DNA of 56,401 bases from Flavobacteriales bacterium (GCA_016717305.1 JADKFY010000024.1:1-56401); one strand, 5' to 3'; numbered from the stretch's first letter, positions 26,742-35,638 are shown. The notes: generated from the sequence alone by a model not told the origin. A program made the numbers and translations.

Positions 26742-27071
26742 TGCAATACGCTGTTTGACCCGAACAATGGGAAAACATTGGATGTTGTGTATCACATCGT
26801 TTGTTCCATTCAATAAAGACCATCGGTGTCGGAATAGTACCGTCCTCGCCAGACAGTCCGAGTAAACATGACCAACCAACTAGCCTCTACCGAAAAGTAA
26901 AAGCAGTTGCGCGTAGCGAGGGTCATGCGTTCCTATGGCATGAACAGTAAGCATCCATGGTCTGAAGGAGTTGGAATTCGACCGTGATCAATGCAGAAGG
27001 AAGAGCAACAACCTACAAGAAGAACGCTAGCTGGAAAAAGGATGTCCAAAGGAGATCTGGTAACCTCTGGA
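26742..27071. other. Intergenic, nothing recognised
   Basis: About 330 bases of AT-richer sequence (around TTGGATGTTGTGTATCACATC) with only short ORFs in both strands. I see no repeats, RNA motif or promoter box. An in-frame ATG at 27042 could extend the DUF429 gene slightly. Confidence 0.5.
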
Positions 27072-27495
27072 ATGCACATCGGTATCGATTTTGGTGCGCG
27101 GACGGCGGGCAACACGGTTGTGTGCGAACGGCGTGGATCACTGTTCCGATTTCATCGCTGTGCCAAGGACGAGGACGGTGATACGTGGCTGCGAGCTTGT
27201 GTTGATGAATTGCGTCCCAAGGCGATCTACATCGATGCTCCCTTGAGCCTTCCGGATGCCTATTTCGGTCGCGGAACGGATCACTTTACCGCATGGCCGA
27301 TCGCCAAGCCAAGGATATGAGCCCTATGTTCCTAGGGGGATTGACGGCTCGAGCCATAGCCCTTTCCAAGGAGTGGCGGAAATTGGGTATCGCTGTGCAC
27401 GAGGCTTATCCGGCGGCGCTGATACGGCAAGAGTGGGATATGCTGAAGGTCATTTCTGGACGAACGATCCCTATTCAAGTGGGGCGGAATGGCCG
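27072..27495 (+). pseudogene. DUF429-family N-terminal part (frameshifted and truncated)
   Basis: MHIGIDFGARTAGNTVVC is the DUF429 (predicted RNase H-like nuclease) start, with the acidic IDFG. KAIYIDAPLSLPDAYF follows (second acidic motif IDAPLSLP). The frame changes at a TTT near 27286, after which the other frame gives YRMADRQAKDMSPMFLGGLTARAIAL and VHEAYPAALIRQEW. Family members run to ~230 residues; here the similarity stops at ~140 and cryptochrome sequence takes over. The gene is therefore missing its C-terminal third. Confidence 0.75.
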
Positions 27496-27860
27496 GGAAA
27501 GCTCCTTACGGAAATGCCGATCCTGAACGGTTCGCGCTGTGGATCAATGGAAAAACATGTCAGCCCTTCATCGATGCCAACATGCGGGAGCTGTTGCATA
27601 CCGGGCGGATGAGCAATCGTGGGCGGCAGAACGTGGCGAGCTATATGGTACACGACCTGAAGCTCGACTGGCGCATGGGTGCGTGGTGGTTCGAGCGCAT
27701 GCTCATCGACTATGATCCATGCAGCAATTCGGGCAACTGGCAGTATGTAGCAGGGGTGGGCAACGACCCGAGGGTGGGGCGCCGTTTCGATCCAGAGCGT
27801 CAGGCATTGATGTATGACCCCGAAGGTTCCTTCCAGAACCTCTGGAGCGCGGAGTTATAG
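27496..27860 (+). pseudogene. C-terminal third of a DASH-type cryptochrome/photolyase
   Basis: From about 27501 the sequence encodes PERFALWINGKT, then PFIDANMRELLHTGRMSNRGRQNVAS, LDWRMGAWWFERMLIDYD, SGNWQYVAGVGNDPR and FDPERQALMYDPEG, ending LWSAEL with a stop at 27860. These are the FAD-binding motifs of the photolyase/cryptochrome C-terminal domain (the RxxR-N, WW/F and NxGNWQY signatures), most like cry-DASH. The N-terminal antenna domain and about 350 residues are absent; the frame runs directly out of the DUF429 fragment. Deletion, fusion or mis-assembly are all possible. Confidence 0.8.
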
Positions 27861-27957
27861 CGCTCGACGAACTTCCAACTCACCATCGATCTGGTCTTGC
27901 AGCGCATGGATCCGCTTCGCAAAGCCTTGAGATGCCTTCACCATGAACGCACTTCCT
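27856..27957 (-). pseudogene. C-terminal remnant of an eighth DUF6090 gene
   Basis: The minus strand encodes SAFMVKASQGFAKRIHALQDQ and IDGELEVRRAL ending at a stop at 27856. Aligned to the protein at 29930 (GFMVRLYQELEKRILSLMEQ, IDGELEVRGTG) about half the residues are identical. A stop codon precedes it and no anchor is present. Its stop overlaps the cryptochrome stop on the other strand. It suggests the DUF6090 array once extended further. Confidence 0.5.
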
Positions 27958-28149
27958 CATGGTTCCGTCCCATGGTGGAGGATCAGTGCCACATGCGGGA
28001 GTTACTGGCTGCACCAAAGCAAGTCCGAACGCCCAATTGCTGGCCGCAGCGTTGCCAGAACGAGGGGTGGAAGGTTGGCATCCTTCACCCGCCAACGATC
28101 CCCGCGCAGTACTGGCCTTCAAAGATGGACGTGGCCGCCCTGACTTCGA
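27958..28149. other. Gap between the DUF6090 remnant and the subtilase
   Basis: About 190 bases. Overlapping short ORFs in both strands but none with a recognisable domain. Probably further debris of the rearrangement. Confidence 0.4.
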
Positions 28150-29700
28150 CTATTGAGACAAGGCGCAATTGACCGCCGCCGCCGCGTTGATATTCCCGTA
28201 CCCTTTGCTTCCGCTTGGCCCGTTCGCGAATTGTGCGGTACTCGTAAGGCACTGTAGCACCTGTTCGCGCGAGCGGACGGTGTTCACGCTCCACACCAAG
28301 GCCGCGATCCCGGCCGCGGTCGCAGTGGCGCTGCTACTGCCACCGATGTACGTGGGCGAAGTGCCGCTCGGCGGAAGGCTCAATGAATTGCGGTTGCTGT
28401 TCGTTGAGCGTTCCATGCAGATGGTCAGATCTACTTGGCTACCATCATGGCAACTGCTGCACTTGGATCCATTCTCTTTCACACCGGTCACTGCTACGCA
28501 TTTGCTAAGGGCTGCCGGATAGATCACCCCCCACCAACTGGTCCAACTAAAGCTCGTCCCGGCTGCCGCCATGATCATTTTCCCTTTGCCGTACGCATAG
28601 TTCACCCCGTCGGTCAGCACGCTGGAGCTGAAAGGTGTGCCGATGCTCATGCTGATGACACGGATGGTGTTGTTGTTACCCATTTGTACCAGCGCGTTCT
28701 TCACGGCGGTGCGTTCGCTGCTCAGGTTCAGTACCACGTCTTCGCAACCACGTATGAAGTGCAGACCACTTTTAAAGGCCACGCCACATGTGGCGCCGTT
28801 GGCGTTGCGCGGACCAACGGCCTGGCCCGCCATGCTCGTACCATGTGTACAGGTGCTGTAGGCTGAATTGCTGAAGGTGTATGCAGAGGTGAAAGAACGT
28901 CCAACATTGCTTTCACCATTGTTGAAGTCGGATCCGATCAACGGTTGCGAAGAACTGATCCCTGCGTCGATCACTCCGATCGTGATCCCCGAGCCCTGTG
29001 CATTGTTCCAAGCAGAGGGGATGTTGTGGTTATTGAAATTCCAAGGAAGGCGGGCATTCGGTGAAATGGTGCTGACGTCGGCCGCATTCAACCCCTCGGT
29101 GGATCCGCCGCACCCACTGCTGCTGCGACTTGGATCCTCGGCGATCGCCGGCCAATAATCCAACGGTTCCAAGTAGCGGACATTGCTCAGGTTATGGAGC
29201 ATGGTGATCACGCGCTTGTCCGTGATGCGAAGTGTAAGAATGGGAAGGACGGGATCATCCTCCACTAGGATATCATCCAAGGTGATGGCGCGACCGGGCT
29301 TATCCTTGTTCAATTCACGGAGGATCCGATCCAGCAACGCGTCATGGACCGCTTTCCACGCACTGCTCCGGATATCGATGGTGTGGATCACATCATCGAT
29401 GCCTACCGCATTGGCCGGCTGGTAGCCGATGGCCAAGCTGTGGTCGTTGTACTGCACCGCACTCCATAACGTACGGAGGTCGATCCATTCCCAGTGGAAG
29501 TCATTTCGTTCTTCCAAGGTCCTGATGACGATCGCGTCCAATGCTTCTTGGGAGTAAGCATCTCCATCGGGAACTGGAGCAGGGTTGGAACGCTCTTGAA
29601 GGATAGGTCCCTGTTCACCGGAAGTTGCGTCGGTGAGTTCTTCACGGCGACAACCGGACAGGACAACAACAGAGAGAAAGAGAAGAGTTGATCTGCGCAT
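28150..29700 (-). CDS. S8 (subtilisin-like) serine peptidase, lipoprotein
   Basis: 516 residues. Lipoprotein signal MRRSTLLFLSVVVLSGC (Cys17), then a ~200-residue N-terminal region (inhibitor-like or family-specific, ITLDDILVEDDPVLPILTLRI). The S8 core has Asp245 (IGVIDAGISS), His286 (TCTHGTSMAG) and Ser456 (GGSSSATATAAG). The usual oxyanion AAGN motif reads AAGTSFSW, so Asn is replaced by Thr; TSWWGVIYPAAL follows. The C-terminus ends soon after the core and lacks a T9SS tail. It would act at the cell surface or in the periplasm. It is the last minus-strand gene after the DUF6090 array (gap 229 bases), so a functional link to that array is possible but unproven. Confidence 0.88.
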   Translation of the reverse strand: MRRSTLLFLSVVVLSGCRREELTDATSGEQGPILQERSNPAPVPDGDAYSQEALDAIVIRTLEERNDFHWEWIDLRTLWSAVQYNDHSLAIGYQPANAVGIDDVIHTIDIRSSAWKAVHDALLDRILRELNKDKPGRAITLDDILVEDDPVLPILTLRITDKRVITMLHNLSNVRYLEPLDYWPAIAEDPSRSSSGCGGSTEGLNAADVSTISPNARLPWNFNNHNIPSAWNNAQGSGITIGVIDAGISSSQPLIGSDFNNGESNVGRSFTSAYTFSNSAYSTCTHGTSMAGQAVGPRNANGATCGVAFKSGLHFIRGCEDVVLNLSSERTAVKNALVQMGNNNTIRVISMSIGTPFSSSVLTDGVNYAYGKGKMIMAAAGTSFSWTSWWGVIYPAALSKCVAVTGVKENGSKCSSCHDGSQVDLTICMERSTNSNRNSLSLPPSGTSPTYIGGSSSATATAAGIAALVWSVNTVRSREQVLQCLTSTAQFANGPSGSKGYGNINAAAAVNCALSQ

Positions 29701-29929
29701 GGGGTGGGTGTTTGGTACCGCAATATATGCGCTGAATGATCGGGTGGATCAATGCCGTGCTTTTCCACGTTTTTCAGCGACAATTCCTTTCGCCCTGCCT
29801 TCCAGATGTTCGGTTATAGCGACAGAATGGTCCCTATCAATACCACTATGATCGCCCGGCATGCGTAAATCAAGTAGTGGGCAAAGCGGATCTCTCGGAG
29901 AAGGCGTTGGCTTATTGTACGGAAGGACC

Positions 29930-30661
29930 TTACCCGGTTCCACGAACCTCTAACTCCCCATCGATCTGCTCCATCAAGGACAGGATGCGCTTCTCCAACT
30001 CTTGATAGAGGCGGACCATGAAGCCCCGTATGAAGACGTTCATGCGCACCACGCCTTTGAACGCATTGTCATCCATGAGCGCTGCGGGATCGATGGGATA
30101 CCCGCTCGTCCAAACGGTATCCATCACCACCTTGGCGTAGATCTGCGGCCCCATATCATGCATTTGCAATTGTCCGTCGTAGCCCCGTTCCAGCTTGTCC
30201 AGATATGCGTAATGCTCCGAGTAGAGGGCAGTGATGCTGCGTCGCAGGCTGTCATTGCCGATCAGGTCGAAACCGATGCTCTTCAGGTTGTCGAAGGCTG
30301 ATGTATTGGGTGCGAGCATGGTGTTACCGTAGAGGCAGCCGTAATGGACACGCAACGAATCATGGAAGGGCATTCGTTCCTCCAAATGGCTCAGCACGGC
30401 AACGTTCCCTTTCAGCAAACGTTGGTTCATGGCGATGTTATAGCGGCAATCGGCCAGATCGGCATCCAGGTCGTTGCGCATCTCGGCAAGCAGCGCAAGC
30501 TCCTTGGAATGCTCCTTGCGCACGCTGTTCCAATTGTTCAGTTGCAGGGCCAGGAAGATACTGATCACCACCAGGATGATCTCGCCGATGGCATAGGTGA
30601 GGTAGCGCGTGATGCGGCCATCGTTGATCATGCGCTGTCTGATGCTTCTAAGGACCTTCAT
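29930..30661 (-). CDS. DUF6090 family protein, array member 1
   Basis: 243 residues. Starts MKVLRSIRQRMINDGRITRY, a basic cytoplasmic tail, then one transmembrane helix (GEIILVVISIFLALQLNNW, about residues 26-45). The remaining ~195 residues form a helical domain outside: ELALLAEMRNDLDADLADCRYN, SLRVHYGCLYGNTMLAPNTSAFDNLKS and a C-terminal RLYQELEKRIL. This is the last gene of the array in transcription order; only three bases separate its start from the next stop. Its extracellular part is most like members 4 and 7 (ANTSAFDNLKSIGFDLIGNDSLR against NTAAWENLKSVGIDLISDDSLR). Confidence 0.85.
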   Translation of the reverse strand: MKVLRSIRQRMINDGRITRYLTYAIGEIILVVISIFLALQLNNWNSVRKEHSKELALLAEMRNDLDADLADCRYNIAMNQRLLKGNVAVLSHLEERMPFHDSLRVHYGCLYGNTMLAPNTSAFDNLKSIGFDLIGNDSLRRSITALYSEHYAYLDKLERGYDGQLQMHDMGPQIYAKVVMDTVWTSGYPIDPAALMDDNAFKGVVRMNVFIRGFMVRLYQELEKRILSLMEQIDGELEVRGTG

Positions 30662-30664
30662 CTT

Positions 30665-31710
30665 CTATTCCGTGTTGCCAAGTATCGCGTAGCCCTTCGC
30701 ATCGGGTAGGAAGCGCCCGATGCAGCGACCGTTCCGCGAGATATCGAAGTGCTGGTTCAAGTAGCTTGATGCCACCAGATGCCCACCCGGAGGTATCGAC
30801 GTGCTGTCGGTGCGCGCGGTCATGCTTCTCATTGAGCGTATCATCACCTTCAGGGTATCCGCTCCGGTATTCAGGATGAAAGGTGCGAAGCCTTTTGTCC
30901 GGTGATCCTGGAGGTCGACTTCCGTGTCGCATTGCAGCGCTTCACTCGGCGCAAAGCCCAGTTGCTGGAATTCGGTCCGCAGCTCTTCCTTGGATGTGAT
31001 CCCCAGCAATTCCTTCAGTTGGTGGTAGAGGGCCAGTTCCGTATTGCGCCTGCTGGCTATGCTTCTTCCGAAGTTATGGGTCATCAAGGTCTGGTAGAAA
31101 TGCGTCTTGTTCCGGTAGATCGGATCGTTCATGAAATAGTCGATGCCCTCGACACTGCTTGAATCACGGTATGCCGAATACCACGTGGCATTATCCGTCA
31201 AGTACAGGTTCTGGTCGTACACATAGGTCCGGAACCGTTCGGCGGTGATCGCTTCCTGGGTGATGAGATCCTTGTAGTTCTTCAGCTGTTGCAGCAAAGG
31301 CTCCAACCCCGGCCCCATAAGCTCTTCTTTCGCCAACAAACGATCGAGGTTCTCCTTGTTGACGGAGATCATTTTGTAATTCGTGAACATGGGGCGCAAG
31401 CTCTTGGTCTCGTACATCTCCCGGGTCGCTTTGCCTTGCATGATGACTTCGCAGATGGAGTCCCGGTCGCTACCCACTCCAGGGTCCTAGTGCATTCCTT
31501 GATGTTGTATGCCAAGTCCTTCTCGAACACGGTGAGCAGTTGCTTGATCTCCCGTTGCTGTTTCCGGTCCGCATTCCAGTCGTTGATGTTCACGGCGATG
31601 AGGATCCCGATCACCACCAACAAGATCTCGCCCACGGCATAGACCAAGTAACGTGTGAGGCGGTTCTCCTTCAAGAGCCGCTGACGGATGGAGTTGAAGA
31701 TGCGGGCCAT
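30665..31710 (-). CDS. DUF6090 family protein, array member 2 (long; one frameshift)
   Basis: Starts MARIFNSIRQRLLKENRLTRY with the shared membrane helix GEILLVVIGILIAVNI. The frame changes at a GGG near 31480 (ECTRTLEWV to SDRDSICEVIMQGK). The joined protein is about 347 residues, the longest of the array. The extra ~100 residues at the C-terminus (from ~residue 245) are beta-rich (GFAPFILNTGADTLKVMIRSM, DSTSIPPGGHLVASSYLN), unlike the all-helical siblings, and may be a separate domain. Gap to the next stop is two bases, so cotranslation is likely. The frameshift is probably an error. Confidence 0.8.
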
Positions 31711-31712
31711 GG

Positions 31713-32435
31713 CTACTTCTTATTGAGCAAGGATACAATGGTGCGGATCTCCTGGAGTTCCGTCTCCGCGTAGAGCGCAAGGTCGTACTGGTAGGCCACC
31801 CAGCCCTGCATTTCCGCTCGGGAAGCGCGAAGTGCCGTCCAGTCGTAGGAGAGGATGCCCCCTTCACCTTCCCAGGTCTTGGGGTCCATGTTCCAATCCA
31901 CGGCGCGGTAGTAGTTGGAACCCGGTGTGAAGATGACGCTGGTGGCCGCCGGGTAGATGCGTTCCAGACGTTCGTGTGCGTCGCCATAGCGGATCAATGC
32001 CTTGCGCAGTTCCACATTCCGTATGTCCGAAAGGCGGCCGGTGGAGACCAATTCCTTGTATGAGGTAGCCATCTGCGGCACGTTCTGCACCCAGTTCGCT
32101 CGCGCAAGTGCGGCGCGGAAGGTGGGCTCATCCGCCGGTGGTTCCTCCATTCGCAAGGCATTGACAACAAGTGCCGTGCTCTCCCGTGAACTATGCGTGA
32201 ATGCCACCAGTTCAGCCAGCACCGGTTCCAAAGCGCGGAACTCTTCCGAAAGTCGCGTCATCACCGTGCCGTGGATGATGTTCTGCTTGCGCGCTTCGTT
32301 CCATGTGTTCACCTGCAAGGCGAGCAGGATGCCGATCATGACCAGCACGATCTCGCCGATGGCGTAGAGCAAGTACTTCGAAATCCGGTTGTCCTTGATC
32401 ATGCGTTGACGGATCTGGCGGAAGAATTTGATCAT
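31713..32435 (-). CDS. DUF6090 family protein, array member 3
   Basis: 240 residues, MIKFFRQIRQRMIKDNRISKY then GEIVLVMIGILLALQVNTW (residues 26-44). The ectodomain (RLSEEFRALEPVLAELVAFTHSS, VQNVPQMATSYKELVSTGRLSDIRN, ELRKALIRYGDAHERLERIYPA) is helical and diverged from the others. It is the only member with the MIKFF start that is typical of DUF6090 proteins elsewhere, and may be closest to the founding copy. Stop lies two bases past the start of member 2; 12 bases separate its start from member 4. Confidence 0.85.
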   Translation of the reverse strand: MIKFFRQIRQRMIKDNRISKYLLYAIGEIVLVMIGILLALQVNTWNEARKQNIIHGTVMTRLSEEFRALEPVLAELVAFTHSSRESTALVVNALRMEEPPADEPTFRAALARANWVQNVPQMATSYKELVSTGRLSDIRNVELRKALIRYGDAHERLERIYPAATSVIFTPGSNYYRAVDWNMDPKTWEGEGGILSYDWTALRASRAEMQGWVAYQYDLALYAETELQEIRTIVSLLNKK

Positions 32436-32447
32436 GGTCGATGCGCG

Positions 32448-33185
32448 TTACGTGCGAGCCTCAAGGTGTCGGATGTGAGCATCCAGCTGTTCGAGGATGT
32501 CCTCTATCTCGTCCTCGATCGATTCGTATTGCCCTTGCATGAACCTGCGAATGAAGAGGTGCATTTTCAACACCTCACGGAATTCCCTGTCATCCATAAG
32601 CCCCTCATGGTCCACAGGCGTTGCCGATACCCATACTGCTTCCACATCCAAGTTCTTCAGGACCATTGGGTATAGCTGGTTCCAATGATAATGATCGTCC
32701 ATGCTCTTCTCCAGATTCTCCTGGTACACGTATTTGGTGGAGTACAGGGCTGCTATGGCATTGCGAAGACTATCGTCGGAGATCAGGTCGATGCCGACCG
32801 ACTTCAGGTTCTCCCAGGCAGCGGTGTTCTCACTGAGCTGGAAGTTTCCAAGGATGTTGCCGAAATGCTGCTTCAGGCTATCGTTCAGGGCTGTCCTTTC
32901 CTGGAGTGCCTTCAATACCGCTTCGTTGGCGCGTGTGCGTCCCTTGTTGCCAGCGACGTTGTATTGCACATCGCGCAGGTCCGCGCTCAGGTTCTGCCGC
33001 ATTTCCTTCAGCAGGACCAGTTCCTTGGTGCGCGTTTTCGTCTCAGTACTGGCGTTGTTGATATTCAACGCGATCAGGATCCCGATCACCACCAGTATGA
33101 TCTCGCCCACGGCATAGATCAGGTAGCGCGTGAGCCGGTTCTCCTTCAGGAGCCGTTGGCGGATGGTGTTGAAGATGCGGGGCAT
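32448..33185 (-). CDS. DUF6090 family protein, array member 4
   Basis: Start chosen at 33185 (MPRIFNTIRQRLLKENRLTRY), which matches members 2, 5, 6 and 7; an upstream in-frame ATG at 33200 would add MSTSN. 245 residues, membrane helix GEIILVVIGILIALNINN. The ectodomain has LVLLKEMRQNLSADLRDVQYN, AAWENLKSVGIDLISDDSLRNAIAALY and a heptad-like C-terminal EDEIEDILEQLDAHIRHLE coiled coil. Closest to members 1 and 7 in the middle region. Confidence 0.85.
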   Translation of the reverse strand: MPRIFNTIRQRLLKENRLTRYLIYAVGEIILVVIGILIALNINNASTETKTRTKELVLLKEMRQNLSADLRDVQYNVAGNKGRTRANEAVLKALQERTALNDSLKQHFGNILGNFQLSENTAAWENLKSVGIDLISDDSLRNAIAALYSTKYVYQENLEKSMDDHYHWNQLYPMVLKNLDVEAVWVSATPVDHEGLMDDREFREVLKMHLFIRRFMQGQYESIEDEIEDILEQLDAHIRHLEART

Positions 33186-33242
33186 GTTACTGGTGCTCAA
33201 TTCTCTTTGTTGGTTCTATTGGATGCATTGGGCTCAGACCCA

Positions 33243-33992
33243 TTATGATCCTTGTTCAAGTTCACGGTCTATCATCCCAATGAGCCGATCGCTCAATTCC
33301 GATATCTCCTTCAGTTGCCGGTTCATTGTGTCGAACTCGATCAGGACCATCAGGAAACCGTTCTTTACCCGCAGGTCGGCGAAATAGGGGTCGAAGTCCT
33401 CCTGCCCCAGCTCGATCTCCTTGCCCATGTACATGTCCAGGGTCGGGCCCAGGTCCATCAGTTCGTACACCGGTTTGTAGATGATCTCCTCGGAGTCGAA
33501 GCGGAAGTGGTCCTCTTCGGCCTTGGCTTGCTTGTAAAGGGACTCAAGTACCAGTAGCGATGATTTGATGCTATCGTTCGTGAGTTGGGCCAAGCCGCCG
33601 GAGTTCATGAGCTCTTCCACCGTGAAGTTGATGGGGTAATAGCGCTTCCAGTCGAAGATGGATACCATGTCCGCGTTGAGCTCTTTTCCATCGGCAATGG
33701 TGCCAGCATCGATCTTCGCAATGATCCGTTGGGCCGCGCCCAAGCAGTTGGTGCGCAGGGTGATGAAGCCAGCCACCTTTTCCTTGTTCGCCAGTAGGTC
33801 CACCTTGATGTTGCGGAGGTAGTTGAGTTCTGTCGAACGTGCCTTCCTAAGGTCCTTGTCCATGTTGAGTTGCAACGCGATCAAGATGCCGATCACCACC
33901 AACATGATCTCGCCGATGGCATAGACCAGATAGCGGGTGAGGCGATTCTCCTTCAAGAGCCGTTGGCGGATGGTGCTGAAGATGCGGGCCAT
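33243..33992 (-). CDS. DUF6090 family protein, array member 5
   Basis: 249 residues, MARIFSTIRQRLLKENRLTRY, helix GEIMLVVIGILIALQLNM. The ectodomain begins STELNYLRNIKVDLLANKEKVAGFI and includes FTVEELMNSGGLAQLTNDSIKSSLLVLES and DLGPTLDMYMGKEIEL. It ends in a charged helix (LKEISELSDRLIGMIDRELEQ). There is little identity to siblings beyond the anchor. A 50-base gap separates it from member 4 and 25 bases from member 6. Confidence 0.85.
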   Translation of the reverse strand: MARIFSTIRQRLLKENRLTRYLVYAIGEIMLVVIGILIALQLNMDKDLRKARSTELNYLRNIKVDLLANKEKVAGFITLRTNCLGAAQRIIAKIDAGTIADGKELNADMVSIFDWKRYYPINFTVEELMNSGGLAQLTNDSIKSSLLVLESLYKQAKAEEDHFRFDSEEIIYKPVYELMDLGPTLDMYMGKEIELGQEDFDPYFADLRVKNGFLMVLIEFDTMNRQLKEISELSDRLIGMIDRELEQGS

Positions 33993-34017
33993 GTGTGTTG
34001 TTCGTTGGTTGAATGGC

Positions 34018-34758
34018 TCAGTGCCGTCCTTCGGCGAGTTTGTCCCGGTAGGCGATGAGTGCTGGAAGCTGTGCCTCGATCGCTTTGCCCGATGCTCCGT
34101 TGTACTTGATCAGTCGGTATACCCCGCTCATGAACGTGGTCAGATTCACACGGAAGGCTTCGGGGTCCTCGGCGATCTTCATGCTCATGGTCCTGGGGTC
34201 CTGTTCCAGATCGAGCAGTCCGTTTGGTGCGAGATAGGTCAACCGGCAGTGCGTGGCATATTCACTGTGCTTCTCGAAACACACCCTCAACCCATTGGAA
34301 TGATGATCGTAGATGCGTTGAACCCCCTTTGCAAGGGTATCCGGCAGTTGTTGCCAAAGGTCCGAGTTGATGATACTGGTGTAGCTGGGTGTCGTGGTCA
34401 TATATCGCCACTCATCCGCTGCCATGTTGCGGAGGAGCGGCCTGACATCAGCAGTATCGATGGTGGCTCCGGACCCTAGGTTTTGCAATGCCTTTTCGGC
34501 CTTTGCCATGATATCCTCTCCGTATGCCAGGTCGCCAATGTTCTCCTCCATCTTCGCGTTCAGGTCCAGGATCAGGGCATTGATCAGGTCCACCTGTCTG
34601 TGCCGCAGCTTCTGGTTCTCGTTCCAGTTGTTGATCTGCAAGGCGATGAGGATGCCGATCACCACCAGCAAGATCTCGCCGATGGCATATACGAAATAGC
34701 GCGTGAAGCGGTTTTGCGCAAGGAGCCGCTGGCGGATGGAGTTGAAGATGCGGGGCAT
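34018..34758 (-). CDS. DUF6090 family protein, array member 6
   Basis: 246 residues, MPRIFNSIRQRLLAQNRFTRY, helix GEILLVVIGILIALQINNW. The ectodomain has QVDLINALILDLNAKMEENIGDL, a variable middle with several Thr/Tyr (MTTTPSYTSIINSDLWQQLP) and RVCFEKHSEYATHCRLTYLA containing two Cys that could form a disulfide. The ending differs from all others. In transcription order it is the second gene of the array. Confidence 0.85.
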   Translation of the reverse strand: MPRIFNSIRQRLLAQNRFTRYFVYAIGEILLVVIGILIALQINNWNENQKLRHRQVDLINALILDLNAKMEENIGDLAYGEDIMAKAEKALQNLGSGATIDTADVRPLLRNMAADEWRYMTTTPSYTSIINSDLWQQLPDTLAKGVQRIYDHHSNGLRVCFEKHSEYATHCRLTYLAPNGLLDLEQDPRTMSMKIAEDPEAFRVNLTTFMSGVYRLIKYNGASGKAIEAQLPALIAYRDKLAEGRH

Positions 34759-34801
34759 GGATGTGTTCGGTCTGTGGTATGTTGTTCAAGATCCGTTGGT
34801 C

Positions 34802-35551
34802 CTACATTGCGTTCCGCGCTAGCTCTTGATCGATGTGTGCACGGAGTTTCTGGATCTGGTCCACGAGCGTGTCGTAGTTCTGGAGGACATGCTTCCTGTT
34901 GCAGGATATGCGCCAGAGGTAGCCCCTCAACTCACTTCGGGTCTTTTCGTCCAGCACCAAGGGCGTTTTCAGGGAAACGAGCTCGCCCTGGCCATCGAAA
35001 ACGAGTATGGGTGAAATGATCCGATTGATCGCGTTGAAATAGTTGTCGTGGAACTGGGTCTCCTGATAGTTCTCCTCCAGGTTCTTCATAGGCACATATT
35101 CCACCTCATACAATGTGGTGATGTGGAGGCGCAGTTCATCGTTCGTGATCAGTTCCAGGCCACGTGACTTCAAGGACTCGTAGCTCGCTGTGTTCTGGGC
35201 CAGCGTGAAATTCCGCGTCAGGTACCAGTAGTAGAAGGTCACGGAATCCCGGTTCACCTCCTGACCTTGAAGCACATCGTTCCAGTATGTGCAGGAGCGT
35301 ATGCCATTCGTGTGCCCCTTCCTGTTGTGTTCAATATCGGAAAGGTCCTTATCCAAGCCGTTGCGTATCTCCTCCAGAATGTTCCGCTCGATCACCGCGC
35401 TCTTTCGATCCTCTTTGCGCGTATTGAGTTGCAGTGCGATCATGATCCCGATAACCACCAGCACGATCTCGCCCACGGCATAGACCAGATAGCGGGTGAG
35501 GCGATTCTCCTTCAAGAGCCGTTGGCGGATGGTGTTGAAGATGCGGGCCAT
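34802..35551 (-). CDS. DUF6090 family protein, array member 7 (first transcribed)
   Basis: 249 residues, MARIFNTIRQRLLKENRLTRY, helix GEIVLVVIGIMIALQLN. Ectodomain: ERNILEEIRNGLDKDLSDIEHN, RNFTLAQNTASYESLKSRGLEL, ITNDELRLHITTLYEVEYVP, and a C-terminal helix ending HIDQELARNAM. It is transcribed first, 87 bases downstream of the NTF2-like lipoprotein gene. The DNA for its first ~35 codons is nearly the same as in members 2, 4 and 5. Confidence 0.85.
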   Translation of the reverse strand: MARIFNTIRQRLLKENRLTRYLVYAVGEIVLVVIGIMIALQLNTRKEDRKSAVIERNILEEIRNGLDKDLSDIEHNRKGHTNGIRSCTYWNDVLQGQEVNRDSVTFYYWYLTRNFTLAQNTASYESLKSRGLELITNDELRLHITTLYEVEYVPMKNLEENYQETQFHDNYFNAINRIISPILVFDGQGELVSLKTPLVLDEKTRSELRGYLWRISCNRKHVLQNYDTLVDQIQKLRAHIDQELARNAM

Positions 35552-35638
35552 GGTCCAAAAGATGGCGTAAGATGGTAAGAAGAAAGGAAGGCCACACCGT
35601 GACCGCCCTTTCGTTCAACTTATCTCATATGGGGATGC

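Noticed and set aside
27958..28172. Several overlapping short ORFs between the cryptochrome fragment and the subtilase
   Set aside because: None has a recognisable motif and they overlap each other in all frames; treated as debris.
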